Origin: Candidatus Pantoea soli
GTDB taxonomy: Bacteria; Pseudomonadota; Gammaproteobacteria; Enterobacterales; Enterobacteriaceae
Assembly: GCF_007833795.1 (NCBI RefSeq)
Contig: NZ_CP032702.1
Span: forward strand, 186,001-250,000
DNA: 64,000 nucleotides
Direction of reading: 5' to 3'
A program made the translations under genes and the position numbers. Shown piece after piece: positions 26,390 to 42,313 of the stretch. Position 1 is the first letter of the stretch. Every line of letters starts with the position of its first letter. The notes below the pieces were generated by a model. The model had not been told where the DNA came from. It made no database searches and was given only the letters and a program-made list of their open reading frames with translations.

Positions 26390-26887
26390 ATGGCATTAAA
26401 TCTTCAAGGCAAACAAGCAATTGTTGCTGAAGTTAACGAAGTAGCCAAAGGCGCGCTTTCAGCGGTTGTTGCGGATTCCCGTGGCGTGACCGTTGATAAA
26501 ATGACTGAACTGCGTAAAGCAGGTCGTGAAGCTGGCGTTATCATGCGTGTTGTTCGCAACACCCTGCTGACCCGCGCTGTTGAAGGTACTCCTTTCGAGT
26601 GCCTGAAAGACACGTTTGTTGGTCCGACCCTGATTGCATACTCGATGGAACACCCGGGCGCTGCTGCTCGTCTGTTCAAAGAGTTCGCGAAAGCGAATGC
26701 AAACTTTGAGGTCAAAGCTGCAGCCTTTGAAGGTGAGCTGATCCCGGCGGCACAAATTGACCGTCTGGCAACGCTGCCGACTTACGAAGAAGCACTGGCA
26801 CGTCTGATGTCGACCATGAAAGAAGCCGCTGCTGGCAAACTGGTCCGCACTCTGGCTGCTGTTCGCGACGCAAAAGAAGCGGCTTAA
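26390..26887 (+). CDS. rplJ: 50S ribosomal protein L10
   Basis: 165 aa. N-terminal rRNA-binding domain ([20 protein letters not shown] onward) and C-terminal helix for L7/L12 dimers ([30 protein letters not shown]). It anchors the L7/L12 stalk. The ribosome binding site is CCAGGAGC, about 8 nt upstream. Controlled by its own leader at 26170-26260. Confidence 0.98.
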   Translation: MALNLQGKQAIVAEVNEVAKGALSAVVADSRGVTVDKMTELRKAGREAGVIMRVVRNTLLTRAVEGTPFECLKDTFVGPTLIAYSMEHPGAAARLFKEFAKANANFEVKAAAFEGELIPAAQIDRLATLPTYEEALARLMSTMKEAAAGKLVRTLAAVRDAKEAA

Positions 26888-26953
26888 GGCCAGATTCTTT
26901 TTCTTCGTACTTGCTAACGTATAAACTTTTACCGATTCTTAGGAACAATTGTT

Positions 26954-27319
26954 ATGTCTATCACTAAAGATCAAATCCTGGAAGCCGTTGCAGCTATGTC
27001 CGTAATGGAAGTAGTTGAGCTGGTTTCTGCTATGGAAGAAAAATTCGGCGTGTCTGCTGCTGCTGCTGTAGCTGTAGCTGCTGGCCCGGCTGAAGCTGTT
27101 GAAGAGAAAACTGAATTCGACGTTATCCTGAAAGCGGCTGGCGCGAACAAAGTTGCAGTAATCAAAGCAGTACGTGGCGCAACTGGTCTGGGCCTGAAAG
27201 AAGCTAAAGACCTGGTTGAAGCTGCTCCAGCTGCAATCAAAGAAGGCATCAGCAAAGACGACGCAGCTGCACTTGAAGCTGCTCTGAAAGAAGCTGGCGC
27301 TGAAGTTGAAGTTAAGTAA
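26954..27319 (+). CDS. rplL: 50S ribosomal protein L7/L12
   Basis: 121 aa. N-terminal dimerisation helices, an Ala-rich flexible hinge ([18 protein letters not shown], about 35-52) and the C-terminal factor-binding domain with [20 protein letters not shown]. It recruits translational GTPases. It is 66 bp after rplJ, and a partial terminator follows before rpoB. Confidence 0.98.
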   Translation: MSITKDQILEAVAAMSVMEVVELVSAMEEKFGVSAAAAVAVAAGPAEAVEEKTEFDVILKAAGANKVAVIKAVRGATGLGLKEAKDLVEAAPAAIKEGISKDDAAALEAALKEAGAEVEVK

Positions 27320-27357
27320 GACAACCTTCGGGTTGCAGTCTGAGTAATCAGACTGAT

Positions 27358-27388
27358 GGCTGGTGACTTTTTGGTCACCAGCCTTTTT
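27358..27388 (+). terminator. Attenuator between rplL and rpoB
   Basis: GGCTGGTGAC, loop TTTTTG, GTCACCAGCC, TTTTT: a perfect 10 bp stem with T-run. In E. coli the equivalent hairpin lets only about one transcript in five continue into rpoBC, which sets the ratio of ribosomal protein to polymerase; the same role is inferred here. Confidence 0.92.
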
Positions 27389-27645
27389 GCGCTACAGGGG
27401 AACGATGGCGTTTCGCACTGTTTGTCCATTGTTTCTCTTCAATATCTTTTTCTATCGACGCCTTAATATATCGCTTTCCTGTGAGGGTTCCCTGCCTGCG
27501 CAACGGCGATGAAATGATTTAAGAGTGATAGAAAGATGTATTGCATGGGGTGCCGCGCATCGCATGAAAAACAAAATAGTGTTGCATGAACTGTCCCTTC
27601 AGGACGGACAGCGTGGGTCGACTTGTCAGCTAGCTGAGGAACCCT
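27389..27645 (+). other. rpoB leader region
   Basis: 257 bp with no gene. It contains an inverted repeat CTGTCC-CTTCAGGA-CGGACAG (27588-27609) close to the rpoB start, and a purine-rich ribosome site (TGAGGAA, 27633-27640). In E. coli this leader is processed by RNase III and bound in rpoBC autoregulation; I cannot confirm the details here. Confidence 0.5.
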
Positions 27646-30600
27646 ATGGTTTACTCCTATACCGAGAAAAAACGTATTCGTAAGGATTTTGGTAAACGTC
27701 CACAAGTTCTGGATGTGCCTTATCTCCTTTCTATCCAGCTTGACTCGTTCCAGAAGTTTATCGAGCAAGATCCAGAAGGCCAGTACGGTCTGGAAGCAGC
27801 CTTCCGCTCCGTATTCCCAATCGCGAGCTACAGCGGCAACTCTGAGTTGCAGTATGTCAGCTACCGCCTGGGTGAGCCTGTCTTTGACGTAACTGAATGT
27901 CAGATCCGTGGCGTGACTTACTCAGCACCGCTGCGCGTGAAACTGCGTCTGGTGATCTACGAGCGCGAAGCGCCGGAAGGCACCGTAAAAGACATTAAAG
28001 AACAAGAAGTGTACATGGGCGAAATTCCGCTCATGACCGACAACGGTACCTTTGTTATCAACGGTACTGAGCGTGTTATCGTTTCTCAGCTGCATCGTAG
28101 TCCTGGCGTATTCTTTGACAGCGATAAGGGTAAAACGCACTCTTCCGGTAAAGTGCTGTATAACGCACGTATTATCCCTTACCGCGGTTCATGGCTCGAC
28201 TTTGAGTTTGACCCGAAAGACAACCTGTTCGTCCGTATTGACCGTCGCCGTAAGCTGCCGGCCAGTATCATCCTGCGCGCGCTGGATTACACCACTGAGC
28301 AGATCCTCGATCTGTTCTTTGAAAAAGTGGTGTTTGAAATCCGCGACAACAAGCTGCAGATGGAACTGGTGCCTGAGCGCCTGCGTGGTGAAACCGCCTC
28401 CTTCGATATCGAAGCCAACGGTACGGTCTACGTTGAGAAAGGTCGTCGCATCACTGCACGTCATATCCGTCAGCTGGAAAAAGACAACATTCAGCATATC
28501 GAAGTGCCGGTTGAGTACATCGCAGGCAAAGTGGTCGCGAAAGACTACATCGATCTGAATACTGGTGAGCTGATTGTTCCGGCGAACATGGAACTGTCAC
28601 TGGATCTGCTGGCAAAACTGAGCCAGTCCGGTCACAAGCGCATTGAAACGCTGTTCACTAACGATCTGGATCACGGCCCGTACATCTCCGAGACCCTGCG
28701 TGTTGACCCAACCAACGATCGCCTGAGCGCGCTGGTTGAGATCTACCGTATGATGCGTCCGGGCGAGCCGCCAACGCGTGAAGCGGCAGAAAATCTGTTT
28801 GAGAACCTGTTCTTCTCAGAAGATCGTTACGATCTCTCTGCGGTAGGCCGCATGAAGTTCAACCGTTCTCTGCTGCGCAATGAGATCGAAGGTTCCGGTA
28901 TTCTGAGCAAAGACGACATCATCGAAGTGATGAAGAAGCTCATCGGAATCCGTAACGGTATCGGCGAAGTGGATGATATTGACCACCTCGGCAACCGTCG
29001 TATTCGTTCCGTTGGCGAAATGGCCGAAAACCAGTTCCGCGTAGGTCTGGTGCGTGTAGAGCGTGCGGTGAAAGAGCGTCTCTCTCTGGGCGACCTCGAC
29101 ACCCTGATGCCGCAGGACATGATCAACGCCAAGCCAATTTCGGCGGCGGTGAAAGAGTTCTTTGGCTCAAGCCAGCTGTCCCAGTTCATGGACCAGAACA
29201 ACCCGCTGTCTGAAATTACGCACAAACGTCGTATTTCTGCACTGGGTCCGGGCGGTCTGACCCGTGAACGTGCCGGCTTCGAAGTGCGAGACGTACACCC
29301 GACTCACTACGGTCGCGTCTGCCCAATCGAAACGCCGGAAGGTCCGAACATCGGTCTGATCAACTCCCTGTCTGTTTACGCGCAGACCAACGAATATGGC
29401 TTCCTTGAGACGCCGTACCGTCGCGTTGTAGATGGCAAAGTCAGCGATGAAATTCATTACCTCTCTGCGATTGAAGAGGGTAACTACGTTATCGCGCAGG
29501 CGAACACCAACCTGGCAGAAGATGGCAGCTTTGTTGACGATCTGGTCACCTGCCGTAGCAAAGGTGAATCGAGCCTGTTCAGCCGCGATCAGGTTGACTA
29601 CATGGACGTTTCGACCCAGCAGGTCGTTTCCGTCGGTGCGTCATTGATCCCGTTCCTGGAGCACGATGATGCTAACCGCGCCCTGATGGGTGCGAACATG
29701 CAACGTCAGGCAGTACCCACCCTGCGTGCGGACAAGCCTCTGGTCGGTACCGGTATGGAACGTGCTGTTGCGGTCGACTCCGGTGTAACCGCGGTGGCGA
29801 AACGTGGTGGTACCGTTCAGTACGTGGATGCATCCCGTATCGTTATCAAAGTTAACGAAGATGAGATGTACCCGGGCGAAGCGGGCATTGATATCTACAA
29901 CCTGACCAAGTACACCCGCTCTAACCAGAACACCTGTATCAACCAGATGCCGTGTGTCTCTCTGGGTGAGCCAATCGAGCGTGGCGACGTGCTGGCTGAC
30001 GGCCCGTCTACCGACCTCGGTGAACTGGCGCTGGGTCAGAACATGCGCGTGGCGTTCATGCCATGGAACGGTTACAACTTCGAAGACTCCATCCTCGTTT
30101 CCGAGCGTGTTGTTCAGGAAGACCGTTTCACCACCATCCATATTCAGGAACTGGCTTGCGTGTCGCGTGACACCAAACTGGGGCCGGAAGAGATCACCGC
30201 GGATATCCCGAACGTGGGTGAAGCTGCGCTCTCCAAACTGGATGAATCCGGTATCGTTTATATCGGTGCGGAAGTGACCGGTGGCGACATTCTGGTCGGT
30301 AAAGTGACGCCGAAAGGTGAAACTCAGCTGACGCCGGAAGAGAAGCTGCTGCGTGCGATCTTCGGTGAAAAAGCCTCTGACGTTAAAGATTCGTCACTGC
30401 GCGTACCGAACGGCGTGTCTGGTACCGTTATCGACGTTCAGGTCTTTACCCGCGATGGCGTGGAAAAAGACAAACGCGCGCTGGAAATCGAAGAGATGCA
30501 GCTGAAGCAGGCGAAAAAAGACCTGTCGGAAGAACTGCAGATCCTTGAAGCGGGTCTGTTCAGCCGTATCCAGGCTGTGCTGATCGCCGGCGGCGTGGAA

Positions 30601-31674
30601 GCAGAGAAGCTGGAAAAACTGCCTCGTGAGCGCTGGCTGGAACTCGGCCTGACTGACGAAGAGAAGCAGAATGCGCTGGAGCAGCTGGCTGAGCAGTATG
30701 ACGAGCTGAAGCACGAGTTTGAGAAGAAACTCGAAGCCAAGCGTCGCAAAATCACTCAGGGCGACGATCTGGCACCAGGCGTGCTGAAAATCGTCAAAGT
30801 GTATCTGGCCGTTAAACGTCAGATCCAGCCGGGTGACAAAATGGCAGGTCGCCACGGTAACAAAGGTGTTATCTCCAAGATCAACCCGATCGAAGATATG
30901 CCTTACGATGAGAACGGCACGCCGGTCGATATCGTACTGAACCCGCTGGGCGTACCGTCACGTATGAACATCGGTCAGATTCTGGAAACCCACCTCGGGA
31001 TGGCGGCTAAAGGCATTGGTGAGAAAATCAATGCAATGCTGAAGAAGCAGGAAGAAGTCGCCAAACTGCGTGAGTTTATCCAGCGTGCTTATGACCTGGG
31101 CACGGATGTGCGTCAGAAAGTTGACCTGAACACCTTCTCGGACGATGAAGTGCTGCGTCTGGCTGAGAACCTGAAAAAAGGTATGCCAATCGCAACGCCA
31201 GTGTTCGATGGTGCGAAAGAGATCGAAATCAAAGAGCTGCTGCAGCTCGGCGGCCTGCCTTCTTCCGGTCAGATCACCCTGTTCGACGGCCGTACCGGTG
31301 AGCAGTTCGAGCGTCAGGTAACCGTAGGTTACATGTACATGCTGAAACTGAACCACCTGGTCGACGACAAGATGCACGCACGTTCTACCGGCTCTTACAG
31401 CCTCGTTACGCAGCAGCCGCTGGGTGGTAAGGCGCAGTTCGGTGGTCAGCGCTTCGGTGAGATGGAAGTGTGGGCACTGGAAGCATACGGTGCCGCGTAT
31501 ACCCTGCAGGAAATGCTGACTGTTAAGTCTGATGACGTGAATGGTCGTACGAAGATGTATAAAAACATCGTCGACGGCAACCATCAGATGGAACCGGGCA
31601 TGCCGGAATCCTTCAACGTACTGTTGAAAGAGATTCGCTCGCTGGGTATCAACATCGAGCTGGAAGACGAGTAA
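27646..31674 (+). CDS. rpoB: DNA-directed RNA polymerase subunit beta
   Basis: 1342 aa, the exact length of E. coli RpoB. The rifampicin pocket reads [20 protein letters not shown] then ISALGPGG, so the residues equal to E. coli Asp516, His526 and Ser531 are wild type and predict rifampicin sensitivity. The active-site segments [17 protein letters not shown] and the C-terminal clamp segment [20 protein letters not shown] are intact. Catalytic core subunit with rpoC, 77 bp downstream. Confidence 0.99.
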   Translation: MVYSYTEKKRIRKDFGKRPQVLDVPYLLSIQLDSFQKFIEQDPEGQYGLEAAFRSVFPIASYSGNSELQYVSYRLGEPVFDVTECQIRGVTYSAPLRVKLRLVIYEREAPEGTVKDIKEQEVYMGEIPLMTDNGTFVINGTERVIVSQLHRSPGVFFDSDKGKTHSSGKVLYNARIIPYRGSWLDFEFDPKDNLFVRIDRRRKLPASIILRALDYTTEQILDLFFEKVVFEIRDNKLQMELVPERLRGETASFDIEANGTVYVEKGRRITARHIRQLEKDNIQHIEVPVEYIAGKVVAKDYIDLNTGELIVPANMELSLDLLAKLSQSGHKRIETLFTNDLDHGPYISETLRVDPTNDRLSALVEIYRMMRPGEPPTREAAENLFENLFFSEDRYDLSAVGRMKFNRSLLRNEIEGSGILSKDDIIEVMKKLIGIRNGIGEVDDIDHLGNRRIRSVGEMAENQFRVGLVRVERAVKERLSLGDLDTLMPQDMINAKPISAAVKEFFGSSQLSQFMDQNNPLSEITHKRRISALGPGGLTRERAGFEVRDVHPTHYGRVCPIETPEGPNIGLINSLSVYAQTNEYGFLETPYRRVVDGKVSDEIHYLSAIEEGNYVIAQANTNLAEDGSFVDDLVTCRSKGESSLFSRDQVDYMDVSTQQVVSVGASLIPFLEHDDANRALMGANMQRQAVPTLRADKPLVGTGMERAVAVDSGVTAVAKRGGTVQYVDASRIVIKVNEDEMYPGEAGIDIYNLTKYTRSNQNTCINQMPCVSLGEPIERGDVLADGPSTDLGELALGQNMRVAFMPWNGYNFEDSILVSERVVQEDRFTTIHIQELACVSRDTKLGPEEITADIPNVGEAALSKLDESGIVYIGAEVTGGDILVGKVTPKGETQLTPEEKLLRAIFGEKASDVKDSSLRVPNGVSGTVIDVQVFTRDGVEKDKRALEIEEMQLKQAKKDLSEELQILEAGLFSRIQAVLIAGGVEAEKLEKLPRERWLELGLTDEEKQNALEQLAEQYDELKHEFEKKLEAKRRKITQGDDLAPGVLKIVKVYLAVKRQIQPGDKMAGRHGNKGVISKINPIEDMPYDENGTPVDIVLNPLGVPSRMNIGQILETHLGMAAKGIGEKINAMLKKQEEVAKLREFIQRAYDLGTDVRQKVDLNTFSDDEVLRLAENLKKGMPIATPVFDGAKEIEIKELLQLGGLPSSGQITLFDGRTGEQFERQVTVGYMYMLKLNHLVDDKMHARSTGSYSLVTQQPLGGKAQFGGQRFGEMEVWALEAYGAAYTLQEMLTVKSDDVNGRTKMYKNIVDGNHQMEPGMPESFNVLLKEIRSLGINIELEDE

Positions 31675-31751
31675 GCACTCGCAAGTACTGGTTATGGGAC
31701 GTGCACTTCGGTGTGCGTCCCTGAGAGTTCCACTCCGACGGGAGCTAATCC

Positions 31752-35975
<4,224 letters not shown>

Positions 35976-36000
35976 TCGTCTGCTGCGTCAGCTGACCAAT

Positions 36001-36030
36001 AAAAAACCCTGCTCCGGCAGGGTTTTTTTT
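36001..36030. terminator. Bidirectional terminator between rpoC and yjiS
   Basis: AAAAAACCCTGC-TCCG-GCAGGGTTTTTTTT: 6 bp of GC-rich stem extended by A-T pairs, with A-run on one side and T-run on the other. It ends the long rpoBC transcript and can serve the convergent yjiS gene. Confidence 0.95.
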
Positions 36031-36043
36031 CGCCCGGCGTTTC

Positions 36044-36232
36044 TTAGCACTGACGATCGATATCCTGTCGCGTCAGGCCAATATCGCGCAGCTGCGCGTC
36101 GCTCAGGTTCGCCAGCAAGAGACGGGTCTGCCGTTTCGCGTGCCAGCGCTTCACTACGCGTACTAACCCACGCAACATATCCGGTAACGTGACGTTAAAC
36201 GGTTTTGCGGCCCGATTCTGATCGAATTCCAT
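36044..36232 (-). CDS. yjiS: Small DUF1127 protein (YjiS-like)
   Basis: 62 aa from the inner ATG at 36232 (MEFDQNRAAKPF), chosen because TGAGGA lies about 8 nt upstream; the longer frame to 36289 lacks this. The C-terminal part RWHAKRQTRLLLANLSDAQL followed by RDIGLTRQDI is the DUF1127 domain, a short basic segment of about 45 residues. Some alpha-proteobacterial DUF1127 proteins bind RNA and affect phosphate or carbon metabolism; function here is unknown. It is divergent from the MocR-type gene yjiR, the same pairing as E. coli yjiS/yjiR, so the two probably moved as a unit. Confidence 0.85.
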   Translation of the reverse strand: MEFDQNRAAKPFNVTLPDMLRGLVRVVKRWHAKRQTRLLLANLSDAQLRDIGLTRQDIDRQC

Positions 36233-36327
36233 AATCTTCGTCCTCAGTGTGATGTATGAGGCCCATTCTCCGTTGATCGCACTGCGCAATACAGACGCAA
36301 AAAAAACATATCTTCTGCATACAGATT

Positions 36328-36364
36328 GCCTTTCACCCTATCTGAATGGTAGAAAAGCCTTTCA
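36328..36364 (+). promoter_or_regulatory. Direct repeat in the yjiS-yjiR divergent promoter region
   Basis: GCCTTTCA occurs at 36328-36335 and 36357-36364, 29 bp start to start, on the same face of the helix within error. MocR/PdxR-type regulators usually bind spaced direct repeats, so this is a candidate YjiR operator. A possible yjiR promoter (TTGCCT at 36326 and TAGAAA at 36350, 18 bp apart) overlaps it. Confidence 0.4.
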
Positions 36365-36408
36365 TCTGTACCGGTTTTCCGGTCACTCCTGTCTGAAAGA
36401 GGCACACA

Positions 36409-37860
36409 ATGACGCGCTATCAGCATCTGGCCTGTTTGTTATCGGACCGTATTGAACAGGGGCTGTACCGTAGCGGCGAGCGACTGCCTTCGGTGCGTAC
36501 CCTGAGTCTGGAACACGGCGTCAGCATCAGTACCGTGCAGCAGGCCTACCATCTGCTGGAAGAGAAGCTGCTGATTGTGCCGCAGCCGCGTTCCGGCTAT
36601 TTCGTGGCCACGCGCAAAGCCACCCCGCCGGTGCCTGCGCTGACGCGACCGGTGCAGCGCCCGGTTGAGATCACGCAGTGGGACGCGGTGCTGGAATTGC
36701 TCAGCAGCCGGACCGGCGGCGATACCCTGCAGCTCGGCAGTGGCATGCCGGATTTATCACAGCCAACGCTGAAACCCCTATGGAAAATCATGGCGCGCCA
36801 GGCGCAGAAGCAGGATATCGCCACGCTTAACTACGACAGTCTGCTGGGCGTGACGGCCCTGCGCGAAGAGGTCGCGCGCCTCGCCATCGACAGCGGCTGT
36901 CAGCTGACGGCGGAGGATATTGTTATTACCACCGGCTGCCATGAGGCGCTGTCGGCCTCGGTGCGTGCGGTCTGCGAGCCGGGCGATATTATCGCCGTCG
37001 AATCGCCGGCTTTTCATGGCACCATGCAGACGCTGCGCGGCTTCGGCATCCGGGCGATTGAGATCCCGACTGATTCGGTAACCGGCATCAGCCTTGAAGC
37101 CCTTGAGCTGGCGTTTGAACAGTGGCCAATCAAAGCCGTGGTGGTGGTGCCCAACTGCAATAACCCGCTGGGTTTTATCATGCCGGAAGCACGCAAGCGC
37201 GCGCTGCTGACGCTGACGCAACGCTTCGATGCCGCCATCATTGAGGACGACGTATATGGCGAGCTGGCGTGGGAGTATCCGCGGCCAATTACCCTGAAAT
37301 CGCTGGATATGGATGGCCGCGTGCTGCTGTGCAGCTCCTTTTCTAAAACGCTGGCACCGGGTCTGCGTGTGGGCTGGGTCGCGCCGGGGCGCTATCGCGA
37401 TCGCGTGTTGCACATGAAATACATCGGCACCGGCTCGACGGCAACGCAGCCGCAGCACGCGGTGGCGGAGTTTATCCGCCAGGGGCACTACCTGCCGCAC
37501 CTGCGCCGCATGCGTCAGGTGTATCAGCGCAACTATGAAACCTTCAGCTGCTGGGTGCGTCATTACTTTCCCTGCGGCATTTGCGTGTCGCGGCCGCAGG
37601 GCAGTTTTCTGATGTGGGTTGAGCTGCCGGAAGCGTTTGACGCCGTGCGGATGAATGCTGAATTGCGGGCGCTGAATATTCAGGTCGCCGTAGGATCGCT
37701 GTTTTCGGCGTCGGGGAAATACCGCAACTGCCTGCGTCTGAATTATGGCCTGCCGATGAATGCGCAGACCGAGCGGGCGGTGGCGCAGCTGGGCGCGGCG
37801 ATTGAGCGTGCGATGCATGCAGCCAGTACCGATGCACCTGCTTCCTCCGTGACGGATTAG
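36409..37860 (+). CDS. yjiR: MocR-type PLP-dependent transcriptional regulator YjiR
   Basis: 483 aa. The N-terminal ~70 residues are a GntR-type winged helix-turn-helix (RIEQGLYRSGERLPSVRTLS, HGVSISTVQQAYHLLEE). The rest is a fold-type I aminotransferase domain with PLP-site features: PNCNNPLG, EDDVYGELAWEYPRP and the Schiff-base lysine in SSFSKTLAPGLRVGWV. From memory the start MTRYQHLA and stretches such as TRPVQRPVEITQWD match E. coli YjiR closely. The ligand and targets are not known. An AAGAGGCACACA ribosome site precedes the ATG. It is divergent from yjiS and sits where E. coli has htrC-thiFSGH. Confidence 0.88.
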   Translation: MTRYQHLACLLSDRIEQGLYRSGERLPSVRTLSLEHGVSISTVQQAYHLLEEKLLIVPQPRSGYFVATRKATPPVPALTRPVQRPVEITQWDAVLELLSSRTGGDTLQLGSGMPDLSQPTLKPLWKIMARQAQKQDIATLNYDSLLGVTALREEVARLAIDSGCQLTAEDIVITTGCHEALSASVRAVCEPGDIIAVESPAFHGTMQTLRGFGIRAIEIPTDSVTGISLEALELAFEQWPIKAVVVVPNCNNPLGFIMPEARKRALLTLTQRFDAAIIEDDVYGELAWEYPRPITLKSLDMDGRVLLCSSFSKTLAPGLRVGWVAPGRYRDRVLHMKYIGTGSTATQPQHAVAEFIRQGHYLPHLRRMRQVYQRNYETFSCWVRHYFPCGICVSRPQGSFLMWVELPEAFDAVRMNAELRALNIQVAVGSLFSASGKYRNCLRLNYGLPMNAQTERAVAQLGAAIERAMHAASTDAPASSVTD

Positions 37861-38001
37861 CGTGAAGGGCAGGGCCGGACAGAGAGTCGGGGAAGCCAGC
37901 CCTGGCCCGCTGCAAGCGACAGCGGGCAGGCTTACTTTAGCGATCTCCTGTATCGGTACCAGTGCTGAAGATTGAGGCTGTGCAACGGATTCCGCGTTTC
38001 G
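37861..38001. other. Spacer between convergent yjiR and thiE with a hairpin
   Basis: 141 bp without a gene. GCCCGCTG (37905-37912) pairs with CAGCGGGC (37920-37927), an 8 bp stem with a 7 nt loop but no T-run on either strand. This is the junction at which thiFSGH would be expected downstream of thiE; I see no recognisable thiF or thiH remnant. Confidence 0.5.
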
Positions 38002-38667
38002 TTATCCGGATACAGAAGATGACGGCGTCTCTGCGATCCCGCTTCCGGCGCCTGCGATATCCAGCAGCTGCCGGGTGGCAGCACGCCAGTCCGGCGCCTG
38101 GGTAATCGCGCTCACCACCGCAATGCTGCCGACGCCGGTGGCTTTCACCTCTGGCGCACGTGCCAGTGTGATTCCGCCAATGGCGACGGTAGAAATATGC
38201 GGTAAGCGCGCCAGATGGCGCTTCAGTTCCGTCAGGCCCTGCGGTGCGGAAGGCATCTCTTTGGTCTGCGTCGGGAAAATGTGGCCAAGGGCAATGTAAG
38301 AGGGGCGCAGCGCCAGCGCGCGATCCAGTTCGGCGTCGTCATGCGTGGAGATCCCCAGACGCAGGCCGGCGTTACGAATGGCAGCCAGATCGGCCACCTC
38401 CAGATCCTCCTGACCAAGATGCACACCATAAGCCTGATACTGAATAGCCAGCCGCCAGTAATCGTTGATAAACAGGCGGGCACGATACTGTTTGCCGAGC
38501 GCGATGGCGGTACGCACCGCCTCCTCGACCTCATGCTCCTGACGATCTTTAATGCGCAGCTGGATAGTCCGCACCCCGGCGTCCAGCAGGCGTGCGATCC
38601 ACGCCGTGCTGTCGACCACCGGATAGAGCCCCAGCTGCGGGGCGGTCGCGGGAAAAGCGTGTGTCAT
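38002..38667 (-). CDS. thiE: Thiamine phosphate synthase
   Basis: 221 aa from [20 protein letters not shown]; the frame extends 57 codons further upstream but that part lies inside thiC. TIM-barrel enzyme with the pyrophosphate-binding [46 protein letters not shown] and [12 protein letters not shown]. It joins the pyrimidine and thiazole phosphates to thiamine phosphate. Two bp separate it from the thiC stop, so the genes are coupled. The C-terminus (about 12 residues, [12 protein letters not shown]) appears longer than in E. coli (211 aa), and in E. coli thiF follows at once; here the coding sequence runs into a different junction. Confidence 0.94.
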   Translation of the reverse strand: MTHAFPATAPQLGLYPVVDSTAWIARLLDAGVRTIQLRIKDRQEHEVEEAVRTAIALGKQYRARLFINDYWRLAIQYQAYGVHLGQEDLEVADLAAIRNAGLRLGISTHDDAELDRALALRPSYIALGHIFPTQTKEMPSAPQGLTELKRHLARLPHISTVAIGGITLARAPEVKATGVGSIAVVSAITQAPDWRAATRQLLDIAGAGSGIAETPSSSVSG

Positions 38668-38669
38668 GA

Positions 38670-40652
<1,983 letters not shown>

Positions 40653-40690
40653 TTACCGGCGGAACGCCAGCCACACGCTGATACTGACTA

Positions 40691-40777
40691 CTCTTGTTCC
40701 CTTCGCAGGTACTAACCTGATCAGGTTCCGCGGATCCCGAATGAACGGTCTCAGCCCGATAGGGCACTCCGACAAGG
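40691..40777 (-). promoter_or_regulatory. TPP riboswitch (THI box) of thiCE
   Basis: On the minus strand the leader reads CTTGTCGGAGTGCC, then GGCTGAGACCGTT, then GGAACCTGATCAGGTTAGTA and CCTGCGAAGGGAACAAG. These are the P1 stem (CTTGT/ACAAG), the pyrimidine-sensing CUGAGA loop and the pyrophosphate-sensing GCGAAGGGAA of the TPP aptamer. It lies about 100 nt upstream of the thiC start, so thiamine pyrophosphate should lower thiCE expression, as in E. coli. Confidence 0.95.
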
Positions 40778-40839
40778 TGTACGTCTCAGGGTGTCCGCTG
40801 CTGCAGCGACACCCCCAACGTTATGCCTCTGGCAGGCAT

Positions 40840-40870
40840 AAAAAAACCCACTCAGCATAAGAGGGGTTTT
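40840..40870 (-). terminator. Terminator after rsd
   Basis: On the minus strand AAAACCCCTC, loop TTATGCT, GAGTGGGTTTTTTT: about 8 bp of stem plus seven T. It is 34 bp after the rsd stop and upstream of the thiC leader, so rsd and thiC are separate units. Confidence 0.88.
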
Positions 40871-40903
40871 CAGGAATCACAAGTTTTTTACCACCGCGCC
40901 GGC

Positions 40904-41410
40904 TTAAGCGGGACGGGCAATGGTGCTGTCGTTGGCGACCGGCGGGCGCGCCAGCTGGTTATCCCAGGCAAGCTGAATCAGTTTATCTTCCAGGGTAAAA
41001 CGCGACTCCAGCGCTTCACCGACTTCCGACAGCGCCTGCTGGAAATCCACGCAGTTGTCGTCATTGATCGCCTGCTGCAGATGACTGTCATACAGCTGCA
41101 TGATGCGGTCGGTGTTGCTCTCCAGCGCCGGAAAAATCTGTGCGGACGCAATCATCGGGCTGTCGCCTTCCATCTCTTTGATGATGCGTTCATAAATACC
41201 AAAGTGGCCAGCAGAGAGATAGTCGACCAGATAGTGACAGAAACCGTCCAGCGCCTCTTCATCCAGCGCGCTCAGCGCTTCTTTGTGCGGCTTCATGCCA
41301 ATTAAAGCGTAGTAAGCAACAAGCAGTTGCCGGCGGTCGCGCAACCAGGCGTCGACGAATTCATTACCGCCACCTACACGCCTGGTCAGGTTATCTAACT
41401 GGGTAAGCAT
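40904..41410 (-). CDS. rsd: Regulator of sigma D (anti-sigma-70 factor)
   Basis: 168 aa (E. coli 158). Helical protein; the N-terminal [19 protein letters not shown] and central [20 protein letters not shown] are the family signature, and [16 protein letters not shown] ends the conserved core. Rsd binds region 4 of sigma-70 in stationary phase and favours alternative sigma factors; it also stimulates SpoT in E. coli. The C-terminal ~12 residues are extra relative to E. coli. It is divergent from nudC across a 90 bp gap, as in E. coli. Confidence 0.95.
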   Translation of the reverse strand: MLTQLDNLTRRVGGGNEFVDAWLRDRRQLLVAYYALIGMKPHKEALSALDEEALDGFCHYLVDYLSAGHFGIYERIIKEMEGDSPMIASAQIFPALESNTDRIMQLYDSHLQQAINDDNCVDFQQALSEVGEALESRFTLEDKLIQLAWDNQLARPPVANDSTIARPA

Positions 41411-41500
41411 ACGGGACTCCAGGTGAGTTATAGTTGTTTATTACACACACTTAACAGCATGATTTCAGCGTGCCATTTGACGCTAAGGACAACGATTAAG

Positions 41501-42274
41501 ATGCAACGTGAGATCTCAAGCGTAGACGCTGGCTGGTGGATTGTCAGCTCGGAACAGAAACTTTGGTTGCCGCAGGGCGCGTTGCCGCATGGCTTAGCCG
41601 CAGAATTTGGTCTGGTGGGCTGTCAGGGACTGCAGATCGGCGAATGGCTGGGGGAAAATGTCTGGCTGATACGTGAAGCGCGTCCGGAAAGCATGGCCTC
41701 TGTTCGTCAGCTGATCGACGAAGATGTCGGCCTGTTCCAGCTGGCCGGACGCGGTGTGCAGCTGGCAGAATTTTACCGTTCGCATCGCTGGTGTGGATAC
41801 TGCGGTCATGAAATGCAGTTCAGTAAGCGCGAGTTCGCCTGCCTGTGTCACCACTGCCATGAACGCTACTATCCGCAGATTGCGCCCTGCATTATCGTGG
41901 CGATCCGCCGCGGTGAAGAGATCCTGCTGGCAAATCACGCCCGTCATCGCAACAGCATCTACACCGTGCTGGCGGGTTTTGTTGAAGTCGGCGAAACGCT
42001 GGAGCAGGCGGTAGCGCGGGAAGTGATGGAAGAGAGCAATGTCCGGGTGAAAAATGTGCGCTATGTGACCTCCCAGCCGTGGCCATTCCCGCACTCGCTC
42101 ATGATGGCCTTTATGGCCGAATACGACGGTGGTGAGCTGCAGCATGACGGCAAAGAGCTGCTGGATGCCGGCTGGTTCCGCTACGACGACCTGCCGTTAC
42201 TGCCACCGCCGGGCACTGTCGCACGCCGGCTGATTGAAGACACGGTGGCGCTGTGCCGCGCCAGCGCGGCCTGA
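41501..42274 (+). CDS. nudC: NAD-capped RNA hydrolase / NADH pyrophosphatase NudC
   Basis: 257 aa, the E. coli length, from ATG 41501 (TAAGGA upstream); a frame starting at 41423 adds 26 implausible residues. The zinc ribbon has CGYC and CLCHHC (about 98-119). The Nudix box [20 protein letters not shown] is complete, followed by the NADH-specific motif SQPWPFPHS. It removes the NAD cap from RNA and hydrolyses NADH. First gene of the run nudC-hemE-nfi-yjaG. Confidence 0.97.
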   Translation: MQREISSVDAGWWIVSSEQKLWLPQGALPHGLAAEFGLVGCQGLQIGEWLGENVWLIREARPESMASVRQLIDEDVGLFQLAGRGVQLAEFYRSHRWCGYCGHEMQFSKREFACLCHHCHERYYPQIAPCIIVAIRRGEEILLANHARHRNSIYTVLAGFVEVGETLEQAVAREVMEESNVRVKNVRYVTSQPWPFPHSLMMAFMAEYDGGELQHDGKELLDAGWFRYDDLPLLPPPGTVARRLIEDTVALCRASAA

Positions 42275-42313
42275 AAATGCTACACTGCCGCCCTTAGCAT
42301 GAGAGAGCCCATT

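Noticed and set aside
36409..37860. Calling the MocR-type gene an aminotransferase of amino acid metabolism
   Set aside because: The N-terminal GntR winged helix and close match to YjiR show a regulator; the aminotransferase fold acts as ligand domain in this family.
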